From the NCBI GenBank assembly GCA_963835215.1, contig CAWIES010000004.1, forward strand, positions 930,001 to 994,000: a DNA stretch of 64,000 bases, read 5' to 3'. The first letter of the stretch is position 1; each line of letters begins with the position of its first letter. A program made the translations under genes and the position numbers. The notes beneath the pieces are model-generated. The model was not told the origin of the DNA. It searched no databases and saw only the letters and a list, made by a program, of their open reading frames with translations. Below, one piece after another: positions 29,056 to 38,694 of this stretch. Source of the DNA: Roseiarcus sp963835215 (GTDB lineage: Bacteria; Pseudomonadota; Alphaproteobacteria; Rhizobiales; Beijerinckiaceae).

Positions 29056-30252
29056 ATGACGCGCGCGAACGAGCGCCGCAAGGTTCTTGCCGCCGGCGTG
29101 CTGAGCATCGTCTTGATGCTGGGCGTGGCGCGCTTCGCCTACACGCCTTTGCTGCCGCTGATGCAGCGCGAGGCGGGGCTCGGCGTCAACGAGGCGGGAT
29201 GGCTCGCTTCGATCAACTATGTCGGCTATCTCAGCGGCGCGCTCATCGCCTCGTTGATCAGCGACCCCGCGCTTAAGGACCGGCTTTGGCGCATCGGGGT
29301 TGTCGCCGCTGTCGTCACGACGGCGATGATGGGCGCGAGCGACAATGTCTGGGTCTGGGCGGTCTCCCGCTTCTTTGCGGGACTGAGTGCATCGGCCGGC
29401 ATGCTGTTTGGCACCGGGCTGATCCTCAATTGGCTGATTCGCCATGATTATCGCGGCGAACTCGGCGTCGCCTTCACTGGCCTTGGCCTCGGCGTCGCGG
29501 GGGCCGCCGCCGCAGTGATGGCGATGAACGTTTTGGGTCTCAGTTGGAGCGCGCAATGGTGGGCGCTCACCGCCGTCGCGTTCGTTCTCAGCATTCCCTC
29601 TCTGGCGTGGATGCCGCGCTCCGACCGCAGTTCGGTGACGCTATCGGGCCAGCCATTGCTTGACCATCCGCCCGGACATCTCTTCCTCGCCGTCTTCATG
29701 GCGGCCTATTTCTGCGCCGGCTTCGGCTACGTCGTCAGCGCAACGTTTATTGTCGCAATCGTCGACCGCCTGCCCGGCTTCGCGGGAAGCGGCACGCTGG
29801 TTTTCCTGGCGATTGGTCTTGGCGCAACGCCGGCGTCGGCGCTCTGGGATGTCATTGCGCGGCGGATCGGCGAACTCCCCGCGATCACTCTGGCCGGCGC
29901 CCTGCAGACCGTCGGCATTCTGCTGCCGGTCATTTCGCATAGCCTTATTCTTGCGCTGTGCGGAGCGCTGATGTTCGGCGCGACAGTGGTCGGACTGGTG
30001 AGCCTCGTTTTGACGATGGCGGGCCGCTTCTATCCGACCGCGCCGGCCAAGATGATGGGAAAGATGACGCTGTCTTACGGCGCCGCGCAGGTCATCGCGC
30101 CGGCGCTCACCGGCGCTGCGGCGGCCTCCTTCGGCGGCTACGACGCCGGCGTTTATCTGGCGGCCGCGGTTATGGCGCTAGGAACCGCGTTGCTCGGAGG
30201 GTTGTGGGCCGCCGACCGGCGGCGCCGCCCGCCGCGCGTGCAGGCGACGTAG
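29056..30252 (+). CDS. MFS transporter, YbfB/YjiJ family
   Basis: A 398-residue inner-membrane transporter with twelve predicted helices. It starts with the family pattern VARFAYTPLLPLMQREAGLGVNEAGWLASINYVGYL, then FAGLSASAGMLFGTG, and in the C-terminal half GAPASALWD-like and YGAAQVIAPALTGA segments. The substrate is unknown. The ATG at 29056 follows AGGGAG. The gene is preceded by the tandem 155-bp repeat and followed by an AraC-type regulator that might control it. Confidence 0.85.
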   Translation: MTRANERRKVLAAGVLSIVLMLGVARFAYTPLLPLMQREAGLGVNEAGWLASINYVGYLSGALIASLISDPALKDRLWRIGVVAAVVTTAMMGASDNVWVWAVSRFFAGLSASAGMLFGTGLILNWLIRHDYRGELGVAFTGLGLGVAGAAAAVMAMNVLGLSWSAQWWALTAVAFVLSIPSLAWMPRSDRSSVTLSGQPLLDHPPGHLFLAVFMAAYFCAGFGYVVSATFIVAIVDRLPGFAGSGTLVFLAIGLGATPASALWDVIARRIGELPAITLAGALQTVGILLPVISHSLILALCGALMFGATVVGLVSLVLTMAGRFYPTAPAKMMGKMTLSYGAAQVIAPALTGAAAASFGGYDAGVYLAAAVMALGTALLGGLWAADRRRRPPRVQAT

Positions 30253-30350
30253 CGCAGCGGGCTTCTCGCAGCCATTGGGGCTGCGCCATCCCGTAACCCT
30301 GCTCTCGACCCCTAGCGCGACGTCGCGCCGGGTCGATCCTGGGGGATGGA

Positions 30351-31325
30351 TTGTCGACTATTCTGTCGATCTCTACCGATCGCGTGGCCAAGCGCGAGCG
30401 CTTCGCCTATTGGCGCGAGGCGGTGTCGCGCCCGATCACCGGCATGTCGCTCGAATGCCCCAAGGGGGAGCGCGAGCGCTTCTTCGCCCGCCTCACCGGC
30501 GCCCGCCACGCCGGCGTCACGCTGCTGAGGTTCGAGCGCGCCGGCACGCTCGTTCACCGCAGCGCGGAGGACATCGCGCGATTTGCCAGCGACAATCTGC
30601 TGATCTACGCGGCGCCGACGACGTCTTCGTGGTTCCGTACGCATGCGGGCGACGAATTCGTCGCCCCGCCAAACGCGCTCGTCATCGGTTACGCCGACAC
30701 GCCGTTCTCGCACGCGCCGGCCGACGGCGTCGACTATCGCTGCGTGCTCGCCAGCCTGCCAGCGAGGCTGGTCGGCGCGTTTCGGCGCGGGCGTTCTCAT
30801 GCGCCGCCCCGAGCCATCGCGACCGACGCCGGCGTCGGGTCGCTGCTGATGAGCTACTTCGAGGCGTGGAGCCGCGAAGTCGCGACGCTCGAGGGCGAAG
30901 CCTTCGATCTGGCGGCGCAGACCCTCGCCCATCTCGCCGCGCTCGCCCACGACGTCGCCGAGCCGCTGAGCGAACGCTCGCGCGAGGCGCTCGCGGCGGC
31001 CCAGCGCGCCGCCGCCGAGCGGTTCATCGCCCACACGCTTCACCGCGCCGCACTCTCCCCCGCGCTCGTCGCGGCCAAGCTCGAGATTTCGCTGCGCCGG
31101 CTGCACGCGCTGTTCGAGCCGACCGGCGTCAGCGTCGCGAGGCGCATTCTCGCCCACCGCCTCGCCGCCGCCAAGCGTCTGCTGATCGATCTTCCCGATC
31201 TGCCGATCACCGAAGTCGCCTATCGCTGCGGCTTCGACAATCTTGCGACCTTCTATCGCGCCTTCAAGACCGCCTTCGCGATGACCGCGTCCGACTTTCG
31301 CGCCGCACAGCGCGAGCCGCGCTAG
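30351..31325 (+). CDS. AraC-family transcriptional regulator
   Basis: A 324-residue regulator. The N-terminal ligand domain is of the AraC_binding_2 type (FAYWREAVSR, HRSAEDIARF, PPNALVIGYADTPF). The C-terminal double helix-turn-helix has LSPALVAAKLEISLRRLHALF and ITEVAYRCGFDNLATFYRAFKTAFAMTASDFR. The start is a TTG at 30351 after GGGGGATGGA; a nearby ATG (30346) is out of frame. The target is not evident; the MFS gene upstream and the porins downstream are candidates. Confidence 0.88.
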   Translation: MSTILSISTDRVAKRERFAYWREAVSRPITGMSLECPKGERERFFARLTGARHAGVTLLRFERAGTLVHRSAEDIARFASDNLLIYAAPTTSSWFRTHAGDEFVAPPNALVIGYADTPFSHAPADGVDYRCVLASLPARLVGAFRRGRSHAPPRAIATDAGVGSLLMSYFEAWSREVATLEGEAFDLAAQTLAHLAALAHDVAEPLSERSREALAAAQRAAAERFIAHTLHRAALSPALVAAKLEISLRRLHALFEPTGVSVARRILAHRLAAAKRLLIDLPDLPITEVAYRCGFDNLATFYRAFKTAFAMTASDFRAAQREPR

Positions 31326-31497
31326 TTGGCTCCAGCGCAGGCCGCGCGTTCGGCGGTTGCTGCGCACGATGAGAGTCCGCCCAGCGCGGATTGCGACGAC
31401 CGCGGCGGCGGATTTTCTTAGGCTTCGCCCGCGCTTGGGCTTCTTGATCGATTCGGCGGGCGCCGACGCTTGCTGTGACGCGAGAGGGGAAAGTCGG

Positions 31498-32199
31498 ATG
31501 AAAAGAGTTTTTTCCGCCTGCGCGGCCGCCGCGCTGCTGTGCGGGACCCCTGCCCTTGCCGACAGCCTGTCGAACAGCCCAGGCGCGACGAAGGCCCCCG
31601 CGCCGATGCCCTATTCCTGGACCGGCTGCTATGTCGGCGCCAACGCGGGTTACGCTTGGGCGCCGGAAAATTGGCGTTACGGCTATTACGACGGCACGGA
31701 CTACAATGAGGCTTGGGGGTCTCACACCACGTCCGGCGGTCTGATCGGCGGCCAGATCGGTTGCGACTATCAGATGGGCATGTGGGTCGTTGGCGCCAAA
31801 GCCGATTTCGACTTTGCCGATATGACCGGCAGTCACAGCTTCGACGGCTACGGCCAGAGCACCAAACTCGATTGGATCGGCACGGCCACGGGCCGGGTCG
31901 GCTACGCGGTGGATCGCGCGCTCCTCTACGTCGATGGCGGCGCCGCCTGGGATCGCGGCGCCTACAAGATGGCGTATGACGGAGAGAACTATTCCGACAC
32001 GATCACTCGGACAGGTTTCGACATCGGGTTGGGCGTCGAATATGCGCTGACGAACAATCTCTCGGTGAATGTCAGCTACGACTATTTGGGCTTCGGCAAG
32101 CACGACGTCTGGTGGCTGTACGAAGGCTCGCAGCCCTGGAGCTTTCATGTCGACCAGAACGTCAACGTGGCGAAGGCGGGGATCAACCTGCATTTCTAA
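31498..32199 (+). CDS. Omp25/31-type outer membrane beta-barrel protein
   Basis: A 233-residue outer membrane protein. A signal peptide ends in GTPALAD, then comes the family motif YSWTGCYVGANAGYAW, GGLIGGQIGCDYQ, alternating strands, and terminal AGINLHF with aromatic last residue. Two Cys in the first strands are unusual for the group but shared with the next gene. The ATG at 31498 follows GAGAGGGGAAAG. It forms a close pair with the next gene, 40 bp downstream. Confidence 0.87.
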   Translation: MKRVFSACAAAALLCGTPALADSLSNSPGATKAPAPMPYSWTGCYVGANAGYAWAPENWRYGYYDGTDYNEAWGSHTTSGGLIGGQIGCDYQMGMWVVGAKADFDFADMTGSHSFDGYGQSTKLDWIGTATGRVGYAVDRALLYVDGGAAWDRGAYKMAYDGENYSDTITRTGFDIGLGVEYALTNNLSVNVSYDYLGFGKHDVWWLYEGSQPWSFHVDQNVNVAKAGINLHF

Positions 32200-32239
32200 G
32201 CCATGAACGAATCGCATCATTGCGAGTGGGGGCGTCGTC

Positions 32240-32971
32240 TTGAAGAATGTCGGCCTAACGATGAGCGGAATGATGCCGCTTGCAACTTCGGTGGTCATGC
32301 TGGCGGCGCTGACGGCCGGGGCCCGCGCGGCCGATTTGCCGACCTACAAGGCGCCTCCTCCCGCGCCCGCTCCGGCATTCACCTGGACGGGTTGCTACGT
32401 CGGCGTTCATGTCGGGGGAGATTTTGACCGGTCGGCCTGGGGCGCCAGCGGCAACGGGATGCTGGTCAATCCGTTCGCGATCAACGCGAGCGGCGTGATC
32501 GGCGGCGGCCAGGTCGGCTGCAACTATCAGATCGACAGCTTCGTGCTCGGCGCCGAAGGGGAAATTTGGGCTTCCAGCCTTTCGGGCGCGACGGTCGTCG
32601 CCGCAAACGCCGGCGATCGCTATGCGTTTCAAAGCCACCTGGGTGGCGACGCCGCGTTGCGCGCCGGCTATGCGTTCGGTCGCACGTTGCTTTACGGAAA
32701 GGTCGGCGTCGCCGAGGCGAACTACACGTTCCAGGACACGGGAGCGGGATTCCTGTCCGACAAAGGCAGCGCGACCTACGCCGGTCTGCTGCTCGGCGTC
32801 GGCGTCGAATACGCGTTCGACGCCCATTGGAGCGTCAAAGCGGAATACGACTATATCGACTACGCGCGCTCCGTATTCATCGGCGATCCCGCGCGCCCGT
32901 TCGACGACTATTCGTCGCGAATCACCAATGCCGAGAATCTCGTGAAGGGCGGCGTCAACTATCGCTTTTGA
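32240..32971 (+). CDS. Omp25/31-type outer membrane beta-barrel protein
   Basis: About 243 residues, with signal peptide to ARAADLP, family motif FTWTGCYVGVHVGGDF, IGGGQVGCNYQ, GVGVEYAFDAHWSVKAEYDYIDY, and C-terminal GGVNYRF. The start is either TTG 32240 (after GAGTGGGGG) or ATG 32261, the latter shortening the signal peptide by seven residues. It is a tandem relative of the preceding porin, so this is a local gene duplication that has diverged well. Confidence 0.86.
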   Translation: MKNVGLTMSGMMPLATSVVMLAALTAGARAADLPTYKAPPPAPAPAFTWTGCYVGVHVGGDFDRSAWGASGNGMLVNPFAINASGVIGGGQVGCNYQIDSFVLGAEGEIWASSLSGATVVAANAGDRYAFQSHLGGDAALRAGYAFGRTLLYGKVGVAEANYTFQDTGAGFLSDKGSATYAGLLLGVGVEYAFDAHWSVKAEYDYIDYARSVFIGDPARPFDDYSSRITNAENLVKGGVNYRF

Positions 32972-33182
32972 GCGGCGCCTTGCGATGGCGTGGGCGCGGC
33001 GCAAAACGCCGACCGCGCCTTGAGATTGAGCCAATGGCGACGCTGCGCCCTGCCCTGCCCGCGAATCCGTTCGAGCCGTCCGGATAAGCCGGCGTCGCGG
33101 CGAGACAGCCTAAGCCCGATTGGCTATGTTCGCCCCAAAGGCGCTGCGCCCGCATTGGCGCCGCGCGAGAGGGAGGACCGCA

Positions 33183-34607
33183 GTGACCGCCGCCCCGCCC
33201 GCTTTTCCCGAGCTTGCCGCGCGCTTCGCCGCGCAGCGGCGCGCCTTCGCCGCCGATCCTTTTCCCGCCCTCGCCGTCAGGCGCAAGCGTCTCGATGCGC
33301 TTCTGGCGCTCGTCGCCGACAACGAGCAGGCGTTCGTCGCCGCGGTCGACGCCGATTTCGGCGGCCGGGCCGCGCAGGAGACGCGGCTCGCCGAACTCTT
33401 CATCACCCGCAACGGCGTCGTCGGCGCGCGCCGGCGCGTCGGGCGCTGGATGCGCGCGCGCCGCGTCGCGACGCAACTGCACTTTCTCCCGGGGCGCAAT
33501 CGGCTGGAGCCGCAGCCGCTCGGCGTCGTTGGCATCGTCTCGCCGTGGAACTACCCGATCCTTCTGTCGCTCAGCCCGCTGGTCGGCGTGCTCGCCGCGG
33601 GCAATTGCGCGCTGATCAAGCCTTCGGAGCACGCGCCGCGGGTTGCGGCGCTGCTCGCCGAACTGACGGCCAAATATTTCGATCCCGACGTGGTGAGCAT
33701 CGCCACCGGCGGCGCCGAGATCGGCAAGGCCTTCGTCGGCCTGCCCTTCGACCATCTGCTATTCACCGGCTCGACCGCGGTCGGTCGGCAGGTCGCGCTG
33801 GCGGCGGCGGCCAATCTGACGCCAACAACGCTTGAGCTTGGCGGCAAATCGCCGGCGATCTTCGACGCCTCGTGCGATTTGACGCAAGCCGTCGCGCGTC
33901 TCGCCGCCGGCAAGCTGCTCAACGCCGGCCAGACCTGCATCGCGCCCGACTATTTGCTGGTTCCGCGCGGCCAGGCGGACGCCGCGGCGGCGGCGTTTGG
34001 CGCGGCGGTCGCCCGCCTCTATCCAAAACTCGTCGCCAATCCCGATTACACCGCCATCGTCGGCGATCATCATCGCCAACGCCTGGTTGAACTCGTCGAG
34101 GAGGCGCGGCAAGCAGGCGCGCGCATTCAAGAGATCAACCCGGCGGGAGAAAGCTTTGCGGGCAGCCGCAAACTGCCGCCAACCATTGCGATTGGCGCAC
34201 CGGCGACGACGCGGCTGATGCGCGAAGAAATTTTCGGGCCGCTGCTGCCGATCGTCGAATACAACGACGTCGGCGACGCAATCGCCTATGTCAATCGCGG
34301 CGAACGGCCGCTGGCGCTCTACTGGTTCGGGCGCGACGCGGCGAGGCGCGATCGCGTGCTGCGCGAGACGACCGCCGGCGGCGTCACGGTCAACGATTGT
34401 CTGCTCCACATCGCCCAGGAGAACCAACCCTACGGCGGGGTCGGCGCGAGCGGCATGGGCGCCTATCACGGCGAATGGGGCTTCACCACCTTCAGCCAGA
34501 TGAAGCCGGTGTTCCACCAGTCCAACTGGAGCGGCTTCCCGCTACTGCGCCCGCCCTACGGCAAGCGCTTCGAGTGGGTCCTTGGCGCGTTGAAACGACT
34601 CGCCTGA
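33183..34607 (+). CDS. Aldehyde dehydrogenase, coniferyl-aldehyde-dehydrogenase-like
   Basis: A 474-residue NAD(P)-dependent aldehyde dehydrogenase. It has GIVSPWNYPILLSLSPLVG, LFTGSTAVGRQV, catalytic Glu in LELGGKSPAIF, catalytic Cys in NAGQTCIAPDYLLVP, and EEIFGPLLPIVEY. The shorter length and the PDYLLVP pattern place it with the class 3/coniferyl aldehyde group. I chose the GTG at 33183 because GGAGG lies at the right distance; a longer reading from 33120 adds unrelated residues. Confidence 0.88.
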   Translation: MTAAPPAFPELAARFAAQRRAFAADPFPALAVRRKRLDALLALVADNEQAFVAAVDADFGGRAAQETRLAELFITRNGVVGARRRVGRWMRARRVATQLHFLPGRNRLEPQPLGVVGIVSPWNYPILLSLSPLVGVLAAGNCALIKPSEHAPRVAALLAELTAKYFDPDVVSIATGGAEIGKAFVGLPFDHLLFTGSTAVGRQVALAAAANLTPTTLELGGKSPAIFDASCDLTQAVARLAAGKLLNAGQTCIAPDYLLVPRGQADAAAAAFGAAVARLYPKLVANPDYTAIVGDHHRQRLVELVEEARQAGARIQEINPAGESFAGSRKLPPTIAIGAPATTRLMREEIFGPLLPIVEYNDVGDAIAYVNRGERPLALYWFGRDAARRDRVLRETTAGGVTVNDCLLHIAQENQPYGGVGASGMGAYHGEWGFTTFSQMKPVFHQSNWSGFPLLRPPYGKRFEWVLGALKRLA

Positions 34608-34665
34608 GCGGCGGCGCGCGCGGCGAACCGACGGGTTTCGCCGGCCGGCGCGCGCCCTGACCCGC

Positions 34666-35169
34666 TCAGGCATGGATGTCGTTGCGGCTACGCGCCGGCG
34701 CGTCGTATTGCGGCATTTCGCCCATTTCGCTCCAGCTATCGCCCTCTTCACTTTCATCGGCCGCCAGCCCGAGCGGCTCGCCGTCGCGCCGCCAGGATTC
34801 AGCGCGAGCCTTAACCTTGAGGCCGTCGAGGGTCAGCGCACGCGCCGCCTCGATGCGCCGCACGATCGCTTCGCTCGCCGCGCGGACCGCGCGCGCCGCC
34901 GCCTTGTCCTCGGCGCCGCCGCGACGGGCGGCGATCATCGAGCGCAATTCTCCCTGCCAGGCCGCTTCCAGCGCCGCGCCATCTTCGATGAGCTGGGCGT
35001 CGAGCGCCTGCGGCGCGGCGTTCACGGCGCCGGCGCGGGCAGCTTCGCTGCGTGAGCCGAAACGATCCATCCGGCGCTGCAAATTGTCCTGGGTGGGAAG
35101 CGGACGGGGGGCGAGCGCCGCATTGAGTGTGCGAAACGAGGTCGCCGACGCCAACCAAATCTTAGTCAT
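34666..35169 (-). CDS. Hypothetical protein, helical, charged
   Basis: A 167-residue protein starting MTKIWLASATSFRTLNAALAP, predominantly helical with many Ala, Arg and Glu (for example DKAAARAVRAASEAIVRRIEAAR) and an acidic C-terminus (ADESEEGDSW). No family recognised. The ATG at 35167-35169 has an AGGAG at ideal spacing and the gene faces an unusually AT-rich upstream region, so it is likely expressed. Confidence 0.65.
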   Translation of the reverse strand: MTKIWLASATSFRTLNAALAPRPLPTQDNLQRRMDRFGSRSEAARAGAVNAAPQALDAQLIEDGAALEAAWQGELRSMIAARRGGAEDKAAARAVRAASEAIVRRIEAARALTLDGLKVKARAESWRRDGEPLGLAADESEEGDSWSEMGEMPQYDAPARSRNDIHA

Positions 35170-35478
35170 CTCTATTCTCCTCTTGTTAACCCTGCACGGC
35201 CAGTGTTGCCCCAACGGAAAGTTGATGTCAACATGAACACTTTAGAAGACTTCGGTAATATAAACACTGTATTTAATTCGCAGTTGGCATTTATCTGCAC
35301 AGTCTGAAATATTACAATGTAACTACAATTCTATGCTTTGTTTATGCTTCGCGTCGCCGCCCACTGGCGCGCACGCCGCGCCTGCCGCGCCTTGACCCAG
35401 CCGCCACAATGCGATCACAAGGCCCTGCCATGCAGCGCCGCGCGCGCGGCGCCGCGTCCCGCCCGAAAGCCGGCCCCG
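35170..35478. other. AT-rich intergenic region
   Basis: A 309-bp gap between divergent genes. From about 35220 to 35345 it is strongly AT-rich, in sharp contrast with its surroundings. It contains the palindrome GTTGATGTCAAC (35221-35232). Such composition suits promoters for both flanking genes and binding by a nucleoid-type or other regulator. I see no gene in it. Confidence 0.45.
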
Positions 35479-36255
35479 ATGACCCCATTTCGACCCCTTT
35501 CCTGGTCGGCGACCGCCCTCCTCCTGACGACGCTGCTGGCGGTCCCCGTCGCGTTCGCTGGCGATCCGCCGAGCGACGCCCCGCCGCCGACGCCCCCCTC
35601 CCGGCCAGCAGATCTGGGCGCGCCGAAGGACAAGGATGCGGCGCCGGCCAAAGACGTCGTCAAGTCCAAGGACGCCGCGCCCGCGACCGACAAGCCGGAG
35701 ATCACGTCCGACGAAGCGGTGGAGCGCGCCAACGCCTATCTCGAGTCAGCGCGGACGATGACCGCCGATTTCGTACAGATCGGCCCTGACGGCCAGCGCT
35801 CGGAAGGCCAGCTCTATGTCGAGCGGCCCGGGCGTATGCTGTTCCACTTCGACCCGCCGGCCAAGCTCGAGATCGTCGCCGACGGGCGCTCGGTTGCGGT
35901 GCGAGACCAGAAGCTCGACACCCAGGACCTCTATTTCATCGCCCAGACGCCGCTGAAATTCCTGCTCAACGACCACATCGACCTCGCCAAGGACACCACA
36001 ATCAAGGGCGTTACGATCGACGACAATGCGGCGACGATCGAGATCGAGGACAAGGCGACGTTCGGCGGCTCGGCCGAGATCGCGCTGGTGTTCGATCCCG
36101 ACAGTTTCGCGCTCAAGCAATGGACGGTGATCGACGCGCAGGGCTTCCAGACGGTCGTCTCGCTATTCAACATCGACCTGACGACCAAGCCCGACCCCAA
36201 CCTGTTCCACATCGACCAGACCACGACCAACGGCGGCGCCACCCCGCACCGCTAG
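35479..36255 (+). CDS. LolA-like outer-membrane lipoprotein carrier protein
   Basis: A 258-residue exported protein. Signal peptide (ATALLLTTLLAVPVAFAG), a Pro/Asp/Lys-rich linker of about 60 residues, then a LolA-type domain: RANAYLESARTMTADFVQIGPDGQRSEGQLYVERPGRMLF-type strand pattern, IVADGRSVAVRD, TPLKFLLNDHIDL and GFQTVVSLFNID. LolA ferries lipoproteins across the periplasm to the outer membrane. The long linker before the domain is unusual. The ATG at 35479 is chosen because it begins the signal peptide. Confidence 0.82.
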   Translation: MTPFRPLSWSATALLLTTLLAVPVAFAGDPPSDAPPPTPPSRPADLGAPKDKDAAPAKDVVKSKDAAPATDKPEITSDEAVERANAYLESARTMTADFVQIGPDGQRSEGQLYVERPGRMLFHFDPPAKLEIVADGRSVAVRDQKLDTQDLYFIAQTPLKFLLNDHIDLAKDTTIKGVTIDDNAATIEIEDKATFGGSAEIALVFDPDSFALKQWTVIDAQGFQTVVSLFNIDLTTKPDPNLFHIDQTTTNGGATPHR

Positions 36256-36282
36256 CGGCCCGAGTCTGACGTTTGGCGCTCG

Positions 36283-37236
36283 TCAACGCGGCGCTCGGCC
36301 GCGTGTCGCCTTGTCTCGCACGGTTTCGGAAACCTCTTTGACGAGCGCGCAGAACCAACGAATGGCCGGATCGTTCATTCTCAGCGCCGAGCCGACGATC
36401 GTCGAGGTGAGGCGGATTTCGGGGAATGGCGGCTCGCGAACGACCAGCCGATAGGCCTTGGCGTATTTGGTCGCAAACAGGCGCGACGTCGTCGCGATCA
36501 TGTCGGTCGCAGAGACCGCGGCGAGCGACGCCATGAAATGGGGCGTCGATAGGCCGACGCGGCGCGCGACGCCGGCTTTGGCGAGGCGGGCGTCAACGTC
36601 GCTGACGCCATCGCCGAAGATCGAGACGACGACGCTTTCCCAATTGGCGTATTCGGCAACCGTCCACTTCTTCGCCGCGGCCGGGTGTTTCTCGCGCATC
36701 ACCAGCGCGTAGCGATCTTCGCCGATCACGGTCGAGACGGCGCCGGGCGGCAAAGGCGTCTGCGCATCGGCGAAAACGAGATCGATCGATCCGTCCTCGA
36801 GCCGCTTGAAGAGATCGCGCGTGTAGTTCTGGATCGACACCTGAACCCCAGGCGCCTCCTTGCGAACGCGGTCCATCAACTCGGGGACAAACAGGATCGA
36901 ATGCAGATCAGCCCCGACGATATTCAGAACCCGGCGAACTTTTGACGGTTCGAAAATCGGCGGTCGATAAATCGCCCTCGCCGCGTTGAGAACGGCGGCG
37001 ACACGCGGCGCGATCTCCTGCGAGCGCGATGTCAACGCGAGGCCCGAGGGGCCGCGCACCAAGAGTTCATCGCCCAGAACCTGGCGTAGCCGCGCCAGGA
37101 CATGACTCATGGCCGGCTGACTGAGGCCGACATCCTCGGCGGCGCGCGTCACGTGACGTCGACGCAGCAAGGCTTCAAGCGCGGTCAGCAGGTTCAGATC
37201 GACGGAAGCTAAATTCAAATCGTGCATGATCGACAT
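36283..37236 (-). CDS. LysR-family transcriptional regulator
   Basis: About 317 residues. N-terminal winged helix-turn-helix (DLNLLTALEALLRRRHVTRAAEDVGLSQPAMSHVLARLRQ) and a C-terminal periplasmic-binding-like effector domain (LNIVGADLHSILFVPELMDRV). The NodD/DntR-type start with VDLNLL and SHVLARLR is typical. Several starts are possible between 37242 and 37227; ATG 37236 is given. It diverges from the SDR gene, which is its probable target, across a gap of 105 bp. Confidence 0.9.
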   Translation of the reverse strand: MSIMHDLNLASVDLNLLTALEALLRRRHVTRAAEDVGLSQPAMSHVLARLRQVLGDELLVRGPSGLALTSRSQEIAPRVAAVLNAARAIYRPPIFEPSKVRRVLNIVGADLHSILFVPELMDRVRKEAPGVQVSIQNYTRDLFKRLEDGSIDLVFADAQTPLPPGAVSTVIGEDRYALVMREKHPAAAKKWTVAEYANWESVVVSIFGDGVSDVDARLAKAGVARRVGLSTPHFMASLAAVSATDMIATTSRLFATKYAKAYRLVVREPPFPEIRLTSTIVGSALRMNDPAIRWFCALVKEVSETVRDKATRGRAPR

Positions 37237-37341
37237 ACACACTATGAATTTCTCTTATGGTCAAGGCGCCCCTATCTGTCAGTTCTGTCGCCGCCACGCC
37301 GATTGGGCCGTGGCTCCGCTCAGAGGCAAAAGGACCGGGCC

Positions 37342-38070
37342 ATGAACATCACGCAAAAAACAATCCTAATTACCGGGGCAAACCGCGGCATCGGTTACGC
37401 GCTCGTCCACGAAGCACTGAAGCGCGGCGCAAAGCGCGTCTACGCGGGAACGCGCGGCGCCCTTAATATCGCCGATGAGCGCGTGACGCCGCTTGCGTTG
37501 GATGTGACCGACGCCGCGCAGATCGCCCACGCCGCGCAGGCGGTCGGCGCGCTCGATGTCCTGATCAACAACGCCGGCATCGCAATCTACGGCGATTTCG
37601 CCAACCTCGACCTGGTCGAACAGCACCTGGCGGTGAACCTGTTCGGCACGCTCAACGTCACCCGAGCGTTCTTGCCGCATCTGCGGCGTTCAAAAGGCGC
37701 GCTCGTCAATCATCTATCCCTGGCGGCGCTCGCCTCAGTGCCGTTCATGCCCGCCTATTCGATCTCGAAGGCGGCCGAGCTCAACCTGACGCAGACGCTT
37801 CGCGCATACCTTGCCGGCCAGGGCGTGAGTGTCCACGGCGTCATCATGGGGCCGGTCGACACCGACATGATTCGCGGCTTCGACATTCCCAAGACCTCGC
37901 CCGAATCGGTAGCGGCGGCCATCCTCGACGGGTTGAAAAACGGCGAAGAGGAAATCTTCCCCGATTCCGCCTCTCGGCCGATCGCGGAAGGCTGGCGCAA
38001 CGGCGCCGCCAAAGCGCTCGAGCGCGAGTTCATGGCTTTCACGCCGCAGAACGCCGCGCAAACTGCGTAG
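37342..38070 (+). CDS. Short-chain dehydrogenase/reductase
   Basis: A 242-residue NAD(P)-binding oxidoreductase. It has the cofactor motif TGANRGIGYAL, INNAGIAIYGDF, the catalytic Ser in NHLSLAALAS and the Tyr-Lys pair in YSISKAAE. The substrate is unknown. The ATG at 37342 follows AAAAGGA. It is divergent from the LysR gene and followed 40 bp later by an SRPBCC protein, probably one regulated unit. Confidence 0.9.
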   Translation: MNITQKTILITGANRGIGYALVHEALKRGAKRVYAGTRGALNIADERVTPLALDVTDAAQIAHAAQAVGALDVLINNAGIAIYGDFANLDLVEQHLAVNLFGTLNVTRAFLPHLRRSKGALVNHLSLAALASVPFMPAYSISKAAELNLTQTLRAYLAGQGVSVHGVIMGPVDTDMIRGFDIPKTSPESVAAAILDGLKNGEEEIFPDSASRPIAEGWRNGAAKALEREFMAFTPQNAAQTA

Positions 38071-38110
38071 CGCCCGACAACCCGCCAACGCCAAGCAGGG
38101 AGATCAAGTC

Positions 38111-38542
38111 ATGGATAGCACGGGATACACCACGTCCTTCACGGTCGACCAATCGCCCGACGACGTGTTCAAGGCCATCAACGACGTTCGCGCGTGGTGG
38201 CCGGGCGAAATCGAAGGACGCACGGATCAGCTCGGCGCCGAATTCACCTATCGCTACCAGACCTTTCATCGCAGCACCCACAAGATCACCGAACTCACGC
38301 CCGGCAAGCGGGTCGTTTGGCATACGAGCGAGGCCAGCATCAATTTCGTCAAGGACAAGAGCGAGTGGAACGGCAGCGACATCGTCTTTGACATCGCCAA
38401 GAAGGGCGATCGGACCGAACTGCGCTTCACGCATGTCGGTCTTGTCCCGACGATCGAGTGCTACGGCGGCTGCTCCGGCGCGTGGGACTCCTACGTCAAC
38501 GAGAGCCTGCGCAGCTTGATCGCGAAAAGCCCGGCGGCTTGA
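38111..38542 (+). CDS. SRPBCC (START/AHSA1-like) protein
   Basis: A 143-residue soluble protein of the SRPBCC fold, which forms a hydrophobic ligand cavity. SFTVDQSPDDVFKAINDVRAWW is the typical opening, then KITELTPGKRVVWHTSE, VFDIAKKGDRTELRFTHVGLVP and a C-terminal helix WDSYVNESLRSLI. It is close to AHSA1-type proteins. No specific ligand can be inferred. It is likely co-transcribed with the SDR gene. Confidence 0.85.
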   Translation: MDSTGYTTSFTVDQSPDDVFKAINDVRAWWPGEIEGRTDQLGAEFTYRYQTFHRSTHKITELTPGKRVVWHTSEASINFVKDKSEWNGSDIVFDIAKKGDRTELRFTHVGLVPTIECYGGCSGAWDSYVNESLRSLIAKSPAA

Positions 38543-38694
38543 GGGGCGGCGCGTCAGCCCGATCTCCGAGCTGGTCTCATGGATCGTCTCAAACGCCTGG
38601 CGCCCAACTGCTCCTGTGGGCAAGTCGCGGCGGCGGGTTTGCCGCGGCGCGCCGATCCGCCATTGTCCCGGCCTCCCCAGAACCGAGGCCCGCA

